Shown: positions 56,147 to 64,000 of the stretch, in pieces | Layout: the number at the start of each line of letters is the position of its first letter | How positions within the stretch are numbered: position 1 is the stretch's first letter | DNA from: Desulfarculus baarsii DSM 2075 | GTDB taxonomy: Bacteria > Desulfobacterota > Desulfarculia > Desulfarculales > Desulfarculaceae | Direction of reading: 5' to 3' | Length of the DNA stretch: 64,000 nt | NCBI RefSeq assembly: GCF_000143965.1 | Contig: NC_014365.1 | Coordinates: 3,561,501-3,625,500, forward strand | The notes under the pieces: generated by a model | What the model was told of the DNA's origin: nothing | The model's database searches: none | Seen by the model: only the letters and a program-made list of their open reading frames with translations | Made by a program: the position numbers and the translations under genes

Positions 56147-57121
56147 TCACGGGGTTGGCGCGGCGGCCTCTTCGGCCGCCAGGCGCGCGCGGCGCTTTTC
56201 GCGCCATTGGCGGGCCTGGGCCAGCATGCGGCAGACCCCGCAAAGCTCGCTCATGGTCGGCGCGCCGCAGATCTGGCAGCGGCCGCCAAGCTGGGGCGGC
56301 GGCGGCGGCGCGGCCTTTTGGCGCAGAAACTCCAGGTAAAAATTGTGCTTGGTGCCGGGCATGTCGGCCTCGAGCTGGTCCATGGCTTTTTGATAATACA
56401 AAAGCGTGGCGCCCTTGGATCCGGCGCACTTGCCTTGGGCCACGGGTAGCTCGTGCACCTGGGCGAAGGCCCTGATCTCGGCGCCCTCCAGGCGGCAAAG
56501 CGGCTTGACCTTGCGCGCGAATCCGGTTGCGGCGTCGCCGCCGGACTCCAGCACCGGCCACATCGCTTGCAGGTAATCGAGGTGATTATGAATGAGATTG
56601 CCCAGCAGGCGGCCGGCCTCGTCGTCGAGATGGTGGCCGGTGGCCACGGTGTCGAAGCCCAACTCCAGGCAGAGGCGGTTGAGAAAATGACGCTTGAACG
56701 TGCCGCAGACGCTGCAAAACTGGCGACGGGTGGCCCAGACGATCTCCTGCATGGAAAGCCCATCGGTGAGTTGGCCCAGGGAGGCCTCGTGCAGGGGCCG
56801 GCCCAGGCGGGCGGCCATCTGGCGGCAGCTTTGCAGCGAGGCCTCGGAAAACTCGCCCATCTCCAGGCACAGATGCACGCCGGCCGTCCGATAGCCCAAC
56901 TCCTCCAGCGTCAGCCACAGGGCCAGCGAATCCTTGCCGCCGCTGACGGCCACCAGCACCTCCTGGCCCGGCCGCAGCATGGCGTAGTCCTTGATGGCCT
57001 TTTGCACCTGGCGCTTGAAGAACAGATCGAGGCATGGGTCGCAAAAATGGGCGTTGTGGGCCGGCAGGCGGAAACGGGCCGGCTGGCGGCAGCGGGTGCA
57101 TTTCATTCCGGGATCGGTCAT
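56147..57121 (-). CDS. ttuA: TtuA/NcsA-type tRNA 2-thiolation enzyme
   Basis: 324 residues. N-terminal zinc finger CTRCRQPARF...CDPCLD, PP-loop SGGKDSLALW, a central CSVCGTFKR with a third Cys at GKCAG (the Fe-S ligand pattern of TtuA), and a C-terminal zinc finger CQICGAP...CGVC. TtuA-family enzymes thiolate uridine-54 (or wobble uridine in CTU1/NcsA); TtcA for cytidine-32 lacks the terminal zinc fingers. ATG 57121, GGAAGAGG upstream. First gene of a four-gene minus-strand group. Confidence 0.85.
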   Translation of the reverse strand: MTDPGMKCTRCRQPARFRLPAHNAHFCDPCLDLFFKRQVQKAIKDYAMLRPGQEVLVAVSGGKDSLALWLTLEELGYRTAGVHLCLEMGEFSEASLQSCRQMAARLGRPLHEASLGQLTDGLSMQEIVWATRRQFCSVCGTFKRHFLNRLCLELGFDTVATGHHLDDEAGRLLGNLIHNHLDYLQAMWPVLESGGDAATGFARKVKPLCRLEGAEIRAFAQVHELPVAQGKCAGSKGATLLYYQKAMDQLEADMPGTKHNFYLEFLRQKAAPPPPPQLGGRCQICGAPTMSELCGVCRMLAQARQWREKRRARLAAEEAAAPTP

Positions 57122-57230
57122 GACCTCTTCCGTGGGGGCTGAACGGAACGCCGAGACTATGCTATCTTCTATATCTTATATGGCCCGCCAGCGCACGAGC
57201 CAAGTTGACGCGCGGGCGATGGAGGTTGTT

Positions 57231-57992
57231 TTGACCAGGTTGCTGTCGAGGCTTTTGCTTGTAACGGCGGTTTTTTGGGCGCTGGCGGCCCCGGCCTGGG
57301 CCGGCGACGGCCCCTGGGCCGGACGCGGGGCCGACGGTGCGGCCATGGACGGGGCCGGGTTGGCCCAGGCCCTGGCCGGACACCGGGCCTGGCTGCAAAG
57401 CGGCGGCGCGCAAGGCCGCAAACTGGACATGCAACGGGCCGACCTGAGCGGCGCGCCCCTGGAGCGAGCCAACCTGGCGCGGGCCGTGCTGGCCGGGGCC
57501 AGATTGGCCGCCGCCAAGCTGAACGGCGCGCATCTGGCCGGGGCCTCGCTGGACTACGCCGACTGCCAAAAGGCCGACCTGCGCGGGGCCGACCTGCAAC
57601 GAGCCGAGGCCTGGGGCTGTCGCCTGATCCAGGCCGACCTGCGCGGGGCCGACCTGCGCGGGGCCCAACTCACCGAGGCCAACCTCTATGGCGCCGACCT
57701 GCGCGGGGCCGACCTGCGCGGCGCGGCCCTGGTCACCGCCCGGCTGATCCAGGCCCGGCTGGAGGGCGCGCGGATGAAAGGGGCCGACCTGGATGGCGCC
57801 CAGCTCAGCGGCCAGGATCTGCGCCGCCTCGACCTGGCCGGGGCCAAGCTGCGCTGGGCCGAGTTGGACGGCTGCGATCTGCGCGGCGTCGACCTGCGCG
57901 GGGCCGACCTGCGCCAGGCCAACCTCAAGGGCGCGCGCCTGAATGGGGCCAAGCTGGAGGGCGCGTTGCTGGAGGGCGCAAGCCGCGATTGA
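57231..57992 (+). CDS. Secreted pentapeptide-repeat protein
   Basis: 253 residues from TTG 57231, chosen because a perfect GGAGG lies five bases upstream and the sequence then begins with a signal peptide (LLSRLLLVTAVFWALAAPAWA). From about residue 55 there are some 30 A(D/N)LxG-type pentapeptides (ADLSG, ADLRG, AKLNG), forming a right-handed quadrilateral beta-helix. In-frame ATGs upstream are possible. A perfect terminator follows at 58081. Function unknown; exported members may contact the envelope or mimic nucleic acid. Confidence 0.82.
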   Translation: MTRLLSRLLLVTAVFWALAAPAWAGDGPWAGRGADGAAMDGAGLAQALAGHRAWLQSGGAQGRKLDMQRADLSGAPLERANLARAVLAGARLAAAKLNGAHLAGASLDYADCQKADLRGADLQRAEAWGCRLIQADLRGADLRGAQLTEANLYGADLRGADLRGAALVTARLIQARLEGARMKGADLDGAQLSGQDLRRLDLAGAKLRWAELDGCDLRGVDLRGADLRQANLKGARLNGAKLEGALLEGASRD

Positions 57993-58080
57993 TTTTTCGC
58001 CGGCCACGGCCCGGCGTCCGGGGCGTCGGGCGGGCTTGTTGCTAGGTTTTGTTTTTATTTTAAGCAGATGGCTCGGCACG

Positions 58081-58108
58081 AAAAAATCGCCTCCGATGGC
58101 GATTTTTT
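58081..58108 (+). terminator. Terminator after the pentapeptide-repeat gene
   Basis: Perfect 11-bp stem AAAAAATCGCC / GGCGATTTTTT with a 6-nt loop, ending in a T-run. The A-rich left arm also lets it act on the minus strand. Confidence 0.85.
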
Positions 58109-58109
58109 A

Positions 58110-58139
58110 TTGACACGCCGGGGGCGGTTTATTTATATT
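58110..58139 (+). promoter_or_regulatory. Consensus sigma-70 promoter
   Basis: TTGACA (58110-58115), 18-bp spacer and TATATT (58134-58139, 5 of 6). One of the strongest promoters in the window, immediately after the preceding terminator. Transcription is predicted to begin near 58146. Confidence 0.8.
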
Positions 58140-58145
58140 GGGGGA

Positions 58146-58302
58146 ATCGCATAAGCGCAAAGGGCTACGATTGCCCGGCATTAAGGCAATCCGTAGCATC
58201 CATCACGGGGAAACTATATCAGAAACCTTTTGGCCCGGCCAACCCCAAATGTTGGGGTTTGCGTGACAAAATCCTCCAGCGGAGGTGGGCGGGCCGTTTT
58301 TT
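58146..58302 (+). ncRNA. Candidate small structured RNA (~157 nt)
   Basis: Bounded by the consensus promoter and a terminator. A hairpin GCTACGATTGCC / GGCAATCCGTAGC (58164-58175 with 58185-58197, one bulge) is followed by a compact 3' domain: outer stem GGCCCG/CGGGCC (58232-58237 with 58290-58295) enclosing AACCCCAA/TTGGGGTT (3-nt loop) and CCTCC/GGAGG (3-nt loop), then TTTTTT at 58297-58302. No ORF with a ribosome site. It may be a trans-acting sRNA or a leader attenuator of the sigma factor gene; I could not match it to 6S, SRP, tmRNA or RNase P RNA. Confidence 0.6.
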
Positions 58303-58586
58303 CGGCGACCAATGGCCCGGCGATGAGGCCGGCCGGGGTTGCATCGGGCCGAGCCAAGCCTTAGCTTATGGCCAAAAGCGCCCGGCCCAGACGGCCAGGC
58401 GCGGCAAGACGGCTTGGCGGCAACAAAAATATCGCCCCCAGAGGGCTTCAGCTAGAGCGATCCGCCGCGACCCGGCAATAAACAGGGCCCCAGGTTGGGC
58501 ACATTAAAAAAACAACGGGAACGCCGCGGAAAAGACAACTTGGCATGGGGTCGGCCCGCGGGCCGACCGACGGAAAGGGATTAGCC
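58303..58586 (+). other. Untranslated leader region of the sigma factor gene
   Basis: About 280 bp without a credible ORF between the candidate sRNA terminator and the sigma gene. It contains a further long-range complementarity GCCAAGCC (58353-58360) with GGCTTGGC (58411-58418). No second strong promoter was seen, so the sigma gene may be read by leakage through the upstream terminator. Confidence 0.4.
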
Positions 58587-59678
58587 ATGGCTGCCAGCCG
58601 TGAAGAAAGATTCGTCGATCCGGGTCTTGACACGCCGGTGACCTATTTCAAGGAAGTGGAAGGCCGCGACCTGCTCACCCCCGAAAGGGAGCTGGAGTTG
58701 GGCAAGACCATCCACGACGGGCGCAACGAGATCCTGACCAAATCGCTGGTGATCATCAGCCGCTTCCAAGAGGCCGAGGACACCTGCCGGCGCATCACCG
58801 ATTGGCTGGAGGACTCTCACAAGTCGCCGCTGTCGGTGGAGGACGTCATGGCCGAGGCCAAGGACCAGGTCTCGCGTTGCTGCCGCCGCCTGGGCGAGAA
58901 AAAGGTCGATGTCGAGCAACTGGTGCGCGACATCAACCGCGCCCGCCGTGAGGTGGAGGCCGCCGTCAGCGAGATGGTCGAGGCCAACCTGCGCCTGGCC
59001 GTGTCCATCGCCAAGAAATACACCTTCCGGGGCCTGTCGTTCGCCGACCTGATCCAGGAAGGCAACATCGGCCTGATGAAGGCGGTCAACCGTTACGACT
59101 ATCGCACCGGCTACCGCTTCAGCACCTTCGCCTCGTGGTGGATCCGCCAGACCATCAGCCGGGCCATCTACGACCAGGCGCGGACGATCCGCATCCCCAT
59201 CCACCTGTTGGAGCTGCGCAGCAAATACTTCCGCGTCTACTACGGCCTGCTCAAGGAGCTGGGCCGCGAGCCCACCCCCAAGGAGGTGGCCGAAAAAGTC
59301 GGCATCACCGAGGACAAGGTCAAGGAGATCATCAACCTGACCCTGGACTCCACCTCACTGGAGACCCCGGTGGGCGAGGACGGCGACGAACTGGGCGACT
59401 TCATCGAGAACAAGGACGCCGAGGATCCCTTCTCGATGGTCGGCGAGACCGAGATGCACGGCCACCTGGAGGCCGCCCTGGATTCGCTGGACGGCCGCGA
59501 GCGCCGCATCCTCGAGATGCGCTTCGGTCTGGGCGACGAGGACGAGCACACCCTCGAGGAAGTTGGCCAGGTCTTTGGCCTCTCGCGCGAGCGCGTGCGC
59601 CAGATCGAGAAAAAGGCCCTGCAACGCCTGCGTCATCCCCAGTGGCGCACCATCCTCGAAGACCACGTCGGCTGCTGA
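58587..59678 (+). CDS. Sigma-70 family RNA polymerase sigma factor (RpoD/RpoS-like)
   Basis: 363 residues. Region 1.2 ([21 protein letters not shown]), region 2 ([27 protein letters not shown] and [15 protein letters not shown]), region 3, and region 4 with the helix-turn-helix [19 protein letters not shown]. Size and lack of region 1.1 point to a group 1/2 factor: either an RpoS-like alternative factor or a short RpoD. ATG 58587 has GGAAAGGG upstream. The short linker after region 1.2 ([16 protein letters not shown]) is unlike E. coli RpoD. Confidence 0.9.
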   Translation: MAASREERFVDPGLDTPVTYFKEVEGRDLLTPERELELGKTIHDGRNEILTKSLVIISRFQEAEDTCRRITDWLEDSHKSPLSVEDVMAEAKDQVSRCCRRLGEKKVDVEQLVRDINRARREVEAAVSEMVEANLRLAVSIAKKYTFRGLSFADLIQEGNIGLMKAVNRYDYRTGYRFSTFASWWIRQTISRAIYDQARTIRIPIHLLELRSKYFRVYYGLLKELGREPTPKEVAEKVGITEDKVKEIINLTLDSTSLETPVGEDGDELGDFIENKDAEDPFSMVGETEMHGHLEAALDSLDGRERRILEMRFGLGDEDEHTLEEVGQVFGLSRERVRQIEKKALQRLRHPQWRTILEDHVGC

Positions 59679-59687
59679 TCGACCATC

Positions 59688-59731
59688 GGCGTGAAAGGCT
59701 CCCAAGACGGGGGCCTTTCACGCCGTCTTTT
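59688..59731 (+). terminator. Terminator of the sigma factor gene
   Basis: Stem GGCGTGAAAGGCTCCC / GGGGGCCTTTCACGCC (59688-59703 with 59709-59724, mostly paired) followed by GTCTTTT. It lies ten bases past the stop codon. Confidence 0.85.
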
Positions 59732-59808
59732 GCACGACAATCGTCACATCGCAGCATAGATCCATCATCGCCGGGGCGCGGCGCGCGCCTTGGGCCGGGA
59801 GCGTTGGC

Positions 59809-60123
59809 ATGGCTTGGCTTTACGTGTTTTTGGCGGGCCTGTTGGAAGTGGCCTTCGCGGTGTGCCTCAAGCTTTCCGACAGCTTCAGCCGCTGGCCCTA
59901 CACCGTGGCCTTCATCTGTCTGTCGGGCCTTTCGCTGTGGTTGCTGACCCTGGCCATGCGCGCGATCCCCTTTGGCGTGTGCTACGCGGCGTGGACGGGC
60001 ATCGGCGTGCTGGGCACCACGCTCATCGGCGTGGTCTGGTTTGACGATCCGCTCAACTGGACCAGAATCGCCTTCACCCTGACCCTGCTGGGCTCGATCG
60101 TCGGCCTGCGCCTGACAGCCTGA
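59809..60123 (+). CDS. SMR-family small multidrug/guanidinium transporter (SugE/Gdx-like)
   Basis: 104 residues, four membrane spans. Essential Glu in LAGLLEVAFAVCLKLS (residue 13 region) and the motif WTGIGVLGTTLIGVVWF, which is closer to the SugE/Gdx guanidinium exporter branch than to EmrE. Proton-coupled antiporter in the inner membrane. ATG 59809 with GGGAG upstream. No ykkC-type guanidine riboswitch was recognised in the 77 bp upstream. Confidence 0.85.
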   Translation: MAWLYVFLAGLLEVAFAVCLKLSDSFSRWPYTVAFICLSGLSLWLLTLAMRAIPFGVCYAAWTGIGVLGTTLIGVVWFDDPLNWTRIAFTLTLLGSIVGLRLTA

Positions 60124-60137
60124 GCCTCCGCCGAAAA

Positions 60138-60188
60138 GCCGCGGGGCGCGACCATTCCAGGCCGCGCCCCGTGGCGTTGTTTTTTTGC
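60138..60188. terminator. Bidirectional terminator between SMR and MCP genes
   Basis: GC-rich 13-bp stem (60138-60150 with 60163-60175, one mismatch) followed by GTTGTTTTTTT on the plus strand and preceded by AAAA, so it can serve both converging genes. Confidence 0.85.
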
Positions 60189-60196
60189 TATACCGG

Positions 60197-62206
60197 CTAG
60201 AATTCCGAGAAGCTATCGTCGTCGACCTCGTGGCTGGCGCTGCGCGCCGCGCTGGCCGGCAGGCGCAGGGTGGCCGCCGGCTTGACGGCCTTGGCCGACT
60301 GGGCGGCGGGCAGGGCCTGGTGGGCCGGCGCGACCGGACGGGCGGCCGCCGGCGGCAGTTGATATTGGGCGCTGGATGCGCCATTGCCGCTGGCTCCGCC
60401 GACCAGGGCGGCCAGGTCGTTGACGTGGCCCAGCATCTGTTCGGCCTGGGCGCTGAGCTCCTCGGAGGCGGCGGCCGATTCCTCGGCGTTGGCGGCGTTG
60501 AGCTGGGTGACGCGGTCCATCTCGGAGGCGGCCATGTTGATCTGCTCGATGCCCTGGGCCTGCTCGCGGCTGGCCGCGGCGATCTCGCCCACCAGCTCGC
60601 CGACCTTCATGGCCGACTGGCTTACCCGGCCAAAGGCGTCATCGGTGCGGCCCACCAGTTGGGAGCCCTCGCGGATGTTGGAAAGGCTTTCCTCGATGAG
60701 GGCGGTGGTGTTCTTGGCCGCCTCGGCGGCGCGCATGGCCAGGTTGCGCACCTCGTCGGCCACCACGGCAAACCCCGCGCCCGCCTCACCGGCCCGGGCG
60801 GCCTCCACGGCGGCGTTCAAGGCCAGGAGGTTTGTCTGGAAGGCGATCTCGTCGATGGTCTTGATGATCTTGGAGGTCTGATCACTGGTGGCGCTGATGC
60901 GGTCCATGGCCACGCGCAGGTCGCTCATGGCCTGGACGGCCTCGTGGACGGTGGCGATGGTCTCGCGGGTGAGGGCGTCGGCCTGGCGGGCCGAATCGGC
61001 GTTGTGCTTGGTCATCGAGCCCATCTCCTCCAGCGAGGAGCTGGTCTCCTCCAGCGAGGCCGCCTGCTGGGAAGCGCCCTCGGCCAGGGACTGGCTGGCC
61101 CCCGAGACCTGGCCGGCCGCCGCGGCCACCTGGGCCGAGCCGTTGCTGAGGCCGCGGATGACTTCGTTGATGGGCTTGGTGACGCTGCGAGTGATGAAGA
61201 AGGCCAGGAGCAGGCCGGCCACCAGGCCCACGCCGGCCCCGCCGCCCATGGTCAGCTTGGCCGAAGCCGAGGCGGCGTTCAGCTTGCCCTTCTGGTCCTC
61301 CAGGGCGGCCGCGCACATTTCCTGGGTCTGGCGGGCGGCGGCGATCATGGCCTGGTCGGCCTGCTTCTGCTGGCCAATCAGCTCGGAGTATTCATCGAAG
61401 TTTTCGTGATAGTCGTGCAGGGCGGAGGCGATGCCGGCCATCTGGTCCTTGTGCGCCTGCTGGACCAACCGGGCCTCCATGGCCTTGGCCAGGGCGATGA
61501 TCTGGTCGATGAGCTTTTCGTTTTCCTCGTGCCATTTTTGTTCGCCGTGGCTGATGATGTATTCCTTTTCGGCCTTGCGGGCCTCGAGGAACCATTCGAC
61601 CATCTGGTTGGCGTCGCGCAGGTTGGCCAGCTTGGCGGCGGTGAAAGATTCGGATTTGGCGCGCAGGGCGGCCATCTCCTCGGGCGTGTGCTCGCGGGCC
61701 AGGAGTTGGTCCATGGCGGTCTTGTCGGCGGCCATGCTCTCGACGAGTTGCTTTTGCTGATCGACGACGATGGCCTCGGTGTCGGCCAGGGCCTGCCTGG
61801 CCTTGGCCCGCATGGCCTCCATGACCTGGTCGCACTTTTCGCCCATGGCCACGTAGCCGGCAAAAACCTTCTCGTAGTTTTCAGCGGCGGCCACGACCTG
61901 GTCCATCTGCCGGCGGTTGATTTCGTCCTCGAAGACGTCCTTGGTGGCCAGGGCCTGGGCCTTGATCCGCTCGGCGTTTTCCAGGGTGGCGGTGGCGGAT
62001 TGTTTGTCGCCGCGGATGATGAAGTTTTTCTCGTTGCGGCGGGCCTCGGCCATCAGCGCGGCGATCTTGTTGACGTCTTCGCGGTTTTCCACGCGGCCGG
62101 CAACCGCCTGCAGGCTGACCCACCCCGCCCCCGCCACAATCACCAGCAGCAGCAGAATGACGGCGAATCCACTGAACATCTTGGCGCCAAGAGTCATCTT
62201 CTTCAT
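60197..62206 (-). CDS. Methyl-accepting chemotaxis protein with HBM-like sensor
   Basis: 669 residues. Transmembrane helix 1 (FSGFAVILLLLVIVAGAGWVSL), a long mainly helical periplasmic domain of about 275 residues containing ARRNEKNFIIRGDK and similar helices of the HBM type, helix 2 (GVGLVAGLLLAFFITRSV), a HAMP segment, and the cytoplasmic signalling hairpin with the conserved tip IDEIAFQTNLLALNAAVEAARAGEAG. The C-terminus ends DDDSFSEF after a proline-rich linker and shows no CheR-docking NWETF. ATG 62206 with AAGGAAGG upstream. Ligand unknown. Confidence 0.93.
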   Translation of the reverse strand: MKKMTLGAKMFSGFAVILLLLVIVAGAGWVSLQAVAGRVENREDVNKIAALMAEARRNEKNFIIRGDKQSATATLENAERIKAQALATKDVFEDEINRRQMDQVVAAAENYEKVFAGYVAMGEKCDQVMEAMRAKARQALADTEAIVVDQQKQLVESMAADKTAMDQLLAREHTPEEMAALRAKSESFTAAKLANLRDANQMVEWFLEARKAEKEYIISHGEQKWHEENEKLIDQIIALAKAMEARLVQQAHKDQMAGIASALHDYHENFDEYSELIGQQKQADQAMIAAARQTQEMCAAALEDQKGKLNAASASAKLTMGGGAGVGLVAGLLLAFFITRSVTKPINEVIRGLSNGSAQVAAAAGQVSGASQSLAEGASQQAASLEETSSSLEEMGSMTKHNADSARQADALTRETIATVHEAVQAMSDLRVAMDRISATSDQTSKIIKTIDEIAFQTNLLALNAAVEAARAGEAGAGFAVVADEVRNLAMRAAEAAKNTTALIEESLSNIREGSQLVGRTDDAFGRVSQSAMKVGELVGEIAAASREQAQGIEQINMAASEMDRVTQLNAANAEESAAASEELSAQAEQMLGHVNDLAALVGGASGNGASSAQYQLPPAAARPVAPAHQALPAAQSAKAVKPAATLRLPASAARSASHEVDDDSFSEF

Positions 62207-62672
62207 CGCGGACCTTCCTTTTATCGGAACCGGGCCCACCCCGGCTTGACTCGGGGCGCGGGCATCGGGCATGGACCCGGTTGGTTTCGTTTGTGCTTAC
62301 GCGCCACGAGCATTGCAACCGACGTGCCATGTGAAAATTGGGACCGGCTACCAAGCCAGGCTTTTTTTCGCGTTGGCCACTCTTGGTGTTAGTGAATATA
62401 ACCACCAGCCATGAATGATGAATCTCCGTTCATGACCGCGGCGCGAATCGGTCACCGCCTGTGGCTGCTTGGCAATGGGGCTGTGCCTAAAGGCGTGGGC
62501 AAGCCTTGGCGGTCCTAATCTTCTGGACGGCGTCCAGAAATCCGGGATTGCGGTATGACTAAACTGGATTCGTGTCCGGTCTGGCGGGAAAATGACGCGG
62601 CCCCAGGCCGGGGAGCCGGGGGCCGCTATGAATTCAAGCGCGGTCGGACGCCGAGAGTTCGGCTATCCGCCC
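62207..62672. other. Non-coding gap upstream of the MCP gene
   Basis: About 465 bp with no credible gene. It holds a perfect 8-bp hairpin TTCTGGAC-GGC-GTCCAGAA at 62521-62539 and, at its right end, the terminator of the CoA-transferase. No clear promoter for the MCP could be identified. Confidence 0.5.
62590..62626 (-). terminator. Probable terminator of the CoA-transferase gene
   Basis: GCGGCCCC (62597-62604) pairs with GGGGCCGC (62619-62626); on the minus strand it is followed by GTCATTTTCCC. The U-run is short, so strength is uncertain. It is 47 bp after the stop. Confidence 0.5.
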
Positions 62673-64000
62673 TTAGAGGCGCTTGTTGCTCTGACGCCAG
62701 ATGCCCATCTTTTCCGCCTCTTTGATCAAGTCCTCGCGGAAATCGGGGTGGGCGATGTTGATCATGCCTTCGGCGCGCATCCAGGTGGGCATGCCGGGCA
62801 TGCGCGCCGCGCCGTATTCGGTGACGATGTAGTCGACCATCTGGCGCGGCACGGTGACGACGCTGCCCGGCTTGAAGGTGGGCACGATGCGGCTGATGAC
62901 GTTGCCCTTGGAGTCCTTGCGCGTGCTGGTCATGCACAGGAAGCTCTTGCCGCCCTCGGACCACTGGGAGCCCAGGACGAAATCCCACAGACCGCCGTTG
63001 CCCGAGATCTGGTGGTAGCCGGTGCTCTCGGCGTTGACCTGGTTGAACAAGTCGGCCTCGACGATGTTGCAGATGGAGATGAAGTTCTTCATCGCGCCGA
63101 TGCGCCGGGGGTCGTTGGTGTATTCGACGTTGTAGGAGGCCAGGCCGGGGTTGTTGTGCATGAAGTCGTACATGCGCTGGCTGCCGATGGCGAAGGTGTA
63201 GGCCACGCGGTAGCGGTCGAACTCCTTCATGGCCCCGTTCATGCGGCCCGACTCGATCATGTCCACGTAGGAGGGCACGAACATCTCGGTGTGGCCGCCC
63301 AGATTTTTCAGGTCGCTGTCGGCGATGAGCTTGCCCACGGCGCTGGGCATGCCGCCGATGCCCAACTGCACCGTGGCCCCGTCGACGATGTGCTTGAGGA
63401 TGTGGCCGGCGATGGCCTTGTCCTCGGGCGAGGGCTCGGCCTCGGGGGCGTTGAAGGGCCCCTCCTCGGCCCGGCCGTCGATGATGTAGTCGACCTCGGA
63501 GATGTGGATGGCCTCCTCCGCGCCGCCCAGGCACACCGGCAGCTTGTCGCTGACCTCCACGACGGTTTTTTCGGCCACCGCCAGCTTGACCCTGGTCTCG
63601 CTGTTCTGCGGGCCCAGGTTGAACCAGCCGTGCTCGTCCATGGGGCAGACCCGCGCCGCCGTCACCCGCGGCGAAACGCCGATGTGGCCGCGAAAGATCT
63701 TGGGCGACATGTGATAGAGCACCGGGCAATAATAAACGCTGTTGGGCCCCAGCTTGAGCAGGCGGGTGAGCTTGCTGTATTGCAGATCGACGTAGATGAA
63801 CGAATCGGGCTTTTGCGCCACCTCGGGCACCGGCGGCGTGGTCACCGCCGTGATGATGATCACCTCGGAAAGCTCTTCGTGGCGGGCGGCCAGGGCCCGG
63901 TCGAAGGCGATGGGTTTGCCGTTGAAAAAGCCATAGGCCACGGCGTCGCCGCTGTTGACGACCTTGGCCGCCTCTTCGGCCGAGACCAATTTTTGCTTGT
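62673..64000 (-). CDS. Acetyl-CoA hydrolase/4-hydroxybutyrate CoA-transferase family protein (5' end outside window)
   Basis: About 442 residues visible; the frame is open past position 64000. [18 protein letters not shown] at the left of the visible protein is the standard N-terminal segment of this family, only a dozen or so residues from the usual start. [15 protein letters not shown] and [11 protein letters not shown] (with the catalytic Glu) and [23 protein letters not shown] support it. It moves CoA between carboxylic acids such as 4-hydroxybutyrate, butyrate or acetate. The TTG at 63989 is unlikely to be the true start. Confidence 0.9.
   Translation of the reverse strand, partial: KQKLVSAEEAAKVVNSGDAVAYGFFNGKPIAFDRALAARHEELSEVIIITAVTTPPVPEVAQKPDSFIYVDLQYSKLTRLLKLGPNSVYYCPVLYHMSPKIFRGHIGVSPRVTAARVCPMDEHGWFNLGPQNSETRVKLAVAEKTVVEVSDKLPVCLGGAEEAIHISEVDYIIDGRAEEGPFNAPEAEPSPEDKAIAGHILKHIVDGATVQLGIGGMPSAVGKLIADSDLKNLGGHTEMFVPSYVDMIESGRMNGAMKEFDRYRVAYTFAIGSQRMYDFMHNNPGLASYNVEYTNDPRRIGAMKNFISICNIVEADLFNQVNAESTGYHQISGNGGLWDFVLGSQWSEGGKSFLCMTSTRKDSKGNVISRIVPTFKPGSVVTVPRQMVDYIVTEYGAARMPGMPTWMRAEGMINIAHPDFREDLIKEAEKMGIWRQSNKRL

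Noticed and set aside
58146-58302. 6S RNA, SRP RNA, tmRNA or RNase P RNA
   Set aside because: The ends do not pair as in 6S RNA, and none of the conserved cores of the other classes could be found.
59732-59808. Guanidine riboswitch before the SMR gene
   Set aside because: The gap is short and no ACGR-type hairpin pair or ykkC core was seen.
62207-62260. Sigma-28 promoter before the MCP (TCCGATAA-like on the minus strand)
   Set aside because: The -10-like element is almost on top of the ribosome binding site, which would leave no leader, and the -35 is not convincing.

Overview
The window is about 64 kb of high-GC bacterial DNA (roughly two thirds G+C by eye), densely coded on both strands with many 4-bp ATGA-type overlaps. 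Gene content fits a Gram-negative, probably anaerobic, member of the Desulfobacterota (the former Deltaproteobacteria): a ThDP-dependent sulfoacetaldehyde acetyltransferase-like enzyme, a ferredoxin-nitroreductase fusion, an APS kinase, RpoD-type sigma and MCP genes, and a large acyl-CoA catabolic cluster. A Desulfarculus-like organism is my guess; nothing in the window proves it. No rRNA, tRNA, CRISPR array, integrase or transposase gene was seen.

Layout. 1-7.6 kb: end of chorismate synthase, aroQ, a DUF2007-deoC fusion, an alkaline-phosphatase-superfamily hydrolase, a UDPGP-like protein, a small secreted protein and priA. 7.6-13.6 kb: xsc-like gene behind a promoter with a TetR-type palindrome, the ferredoxin-nitroreductase, a small heat-shock protein and lon. 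13.6-16.6 kb: a 212-bp structured repeat, then cysC with a second alkaline-phosphatase-superfamily hydrolase, and a CheX-like protein. 16.6-21.8 kb: an old-yellow-enzyme type oxidoreductase, a hexapeptide acyltransferase, about 1 kb of non-coding tandem repeats, and an SGNH-type membrane protein. 21.8-27 kb (minus strand): epimerase-thioesterase, rlmE-yebC-ruvC-ruvA-ruvB. 27-34.6 kb (minus strand): second copy of the 212-bp repeat, clpB, a GT-C-like/GT2/WbsX-like lipoprotein trio and a methyltransferase. 34.7-37.1 kb: Cache protein, short tandem repeats, glnS.

37.3-49.4 kb is one long plus-strand operon behind a MerR-family (LiuR-like) regulator with a clear promoter and palindromic operator. 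It encodes three acyl-CoA dehydrogenases, an MCC-type carboxyltransferase, a separate biotin carboxylase, an acyl-CoA synthetase, a separate biotin-carrier subunit, an enoyl-CoA hydratase and an AtuA-like protein. Together these look like an activation, dehydrogenation, carboxylation and hydration route for a methyl-branched acid (isovalerate/leucine or an acyclic isoprenoid), with no lyase in view.

49.4-57.1 kb (minus strand) carries rimO, a lone HicB-like protein, a striking fusion of cysteine synthase to a cysteinyl-tRNA-synthetase-like domain whose HIGH and KMSKS signatures are lost, and a four-gene group headed by a TtuA-type tRNA thiolase. 57.2-64 kb: secreted pentapeptide-repeat protein, a probable independent small RNA with its own promoter and terminator, a sigma-70 factor, an SMR transporter, an MCP, and a CoA-transferase that runs off the right edge. 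The most unusual items are the CysK/pseudo-CysRS fusion, the candidate small RNA and the two repeat families.
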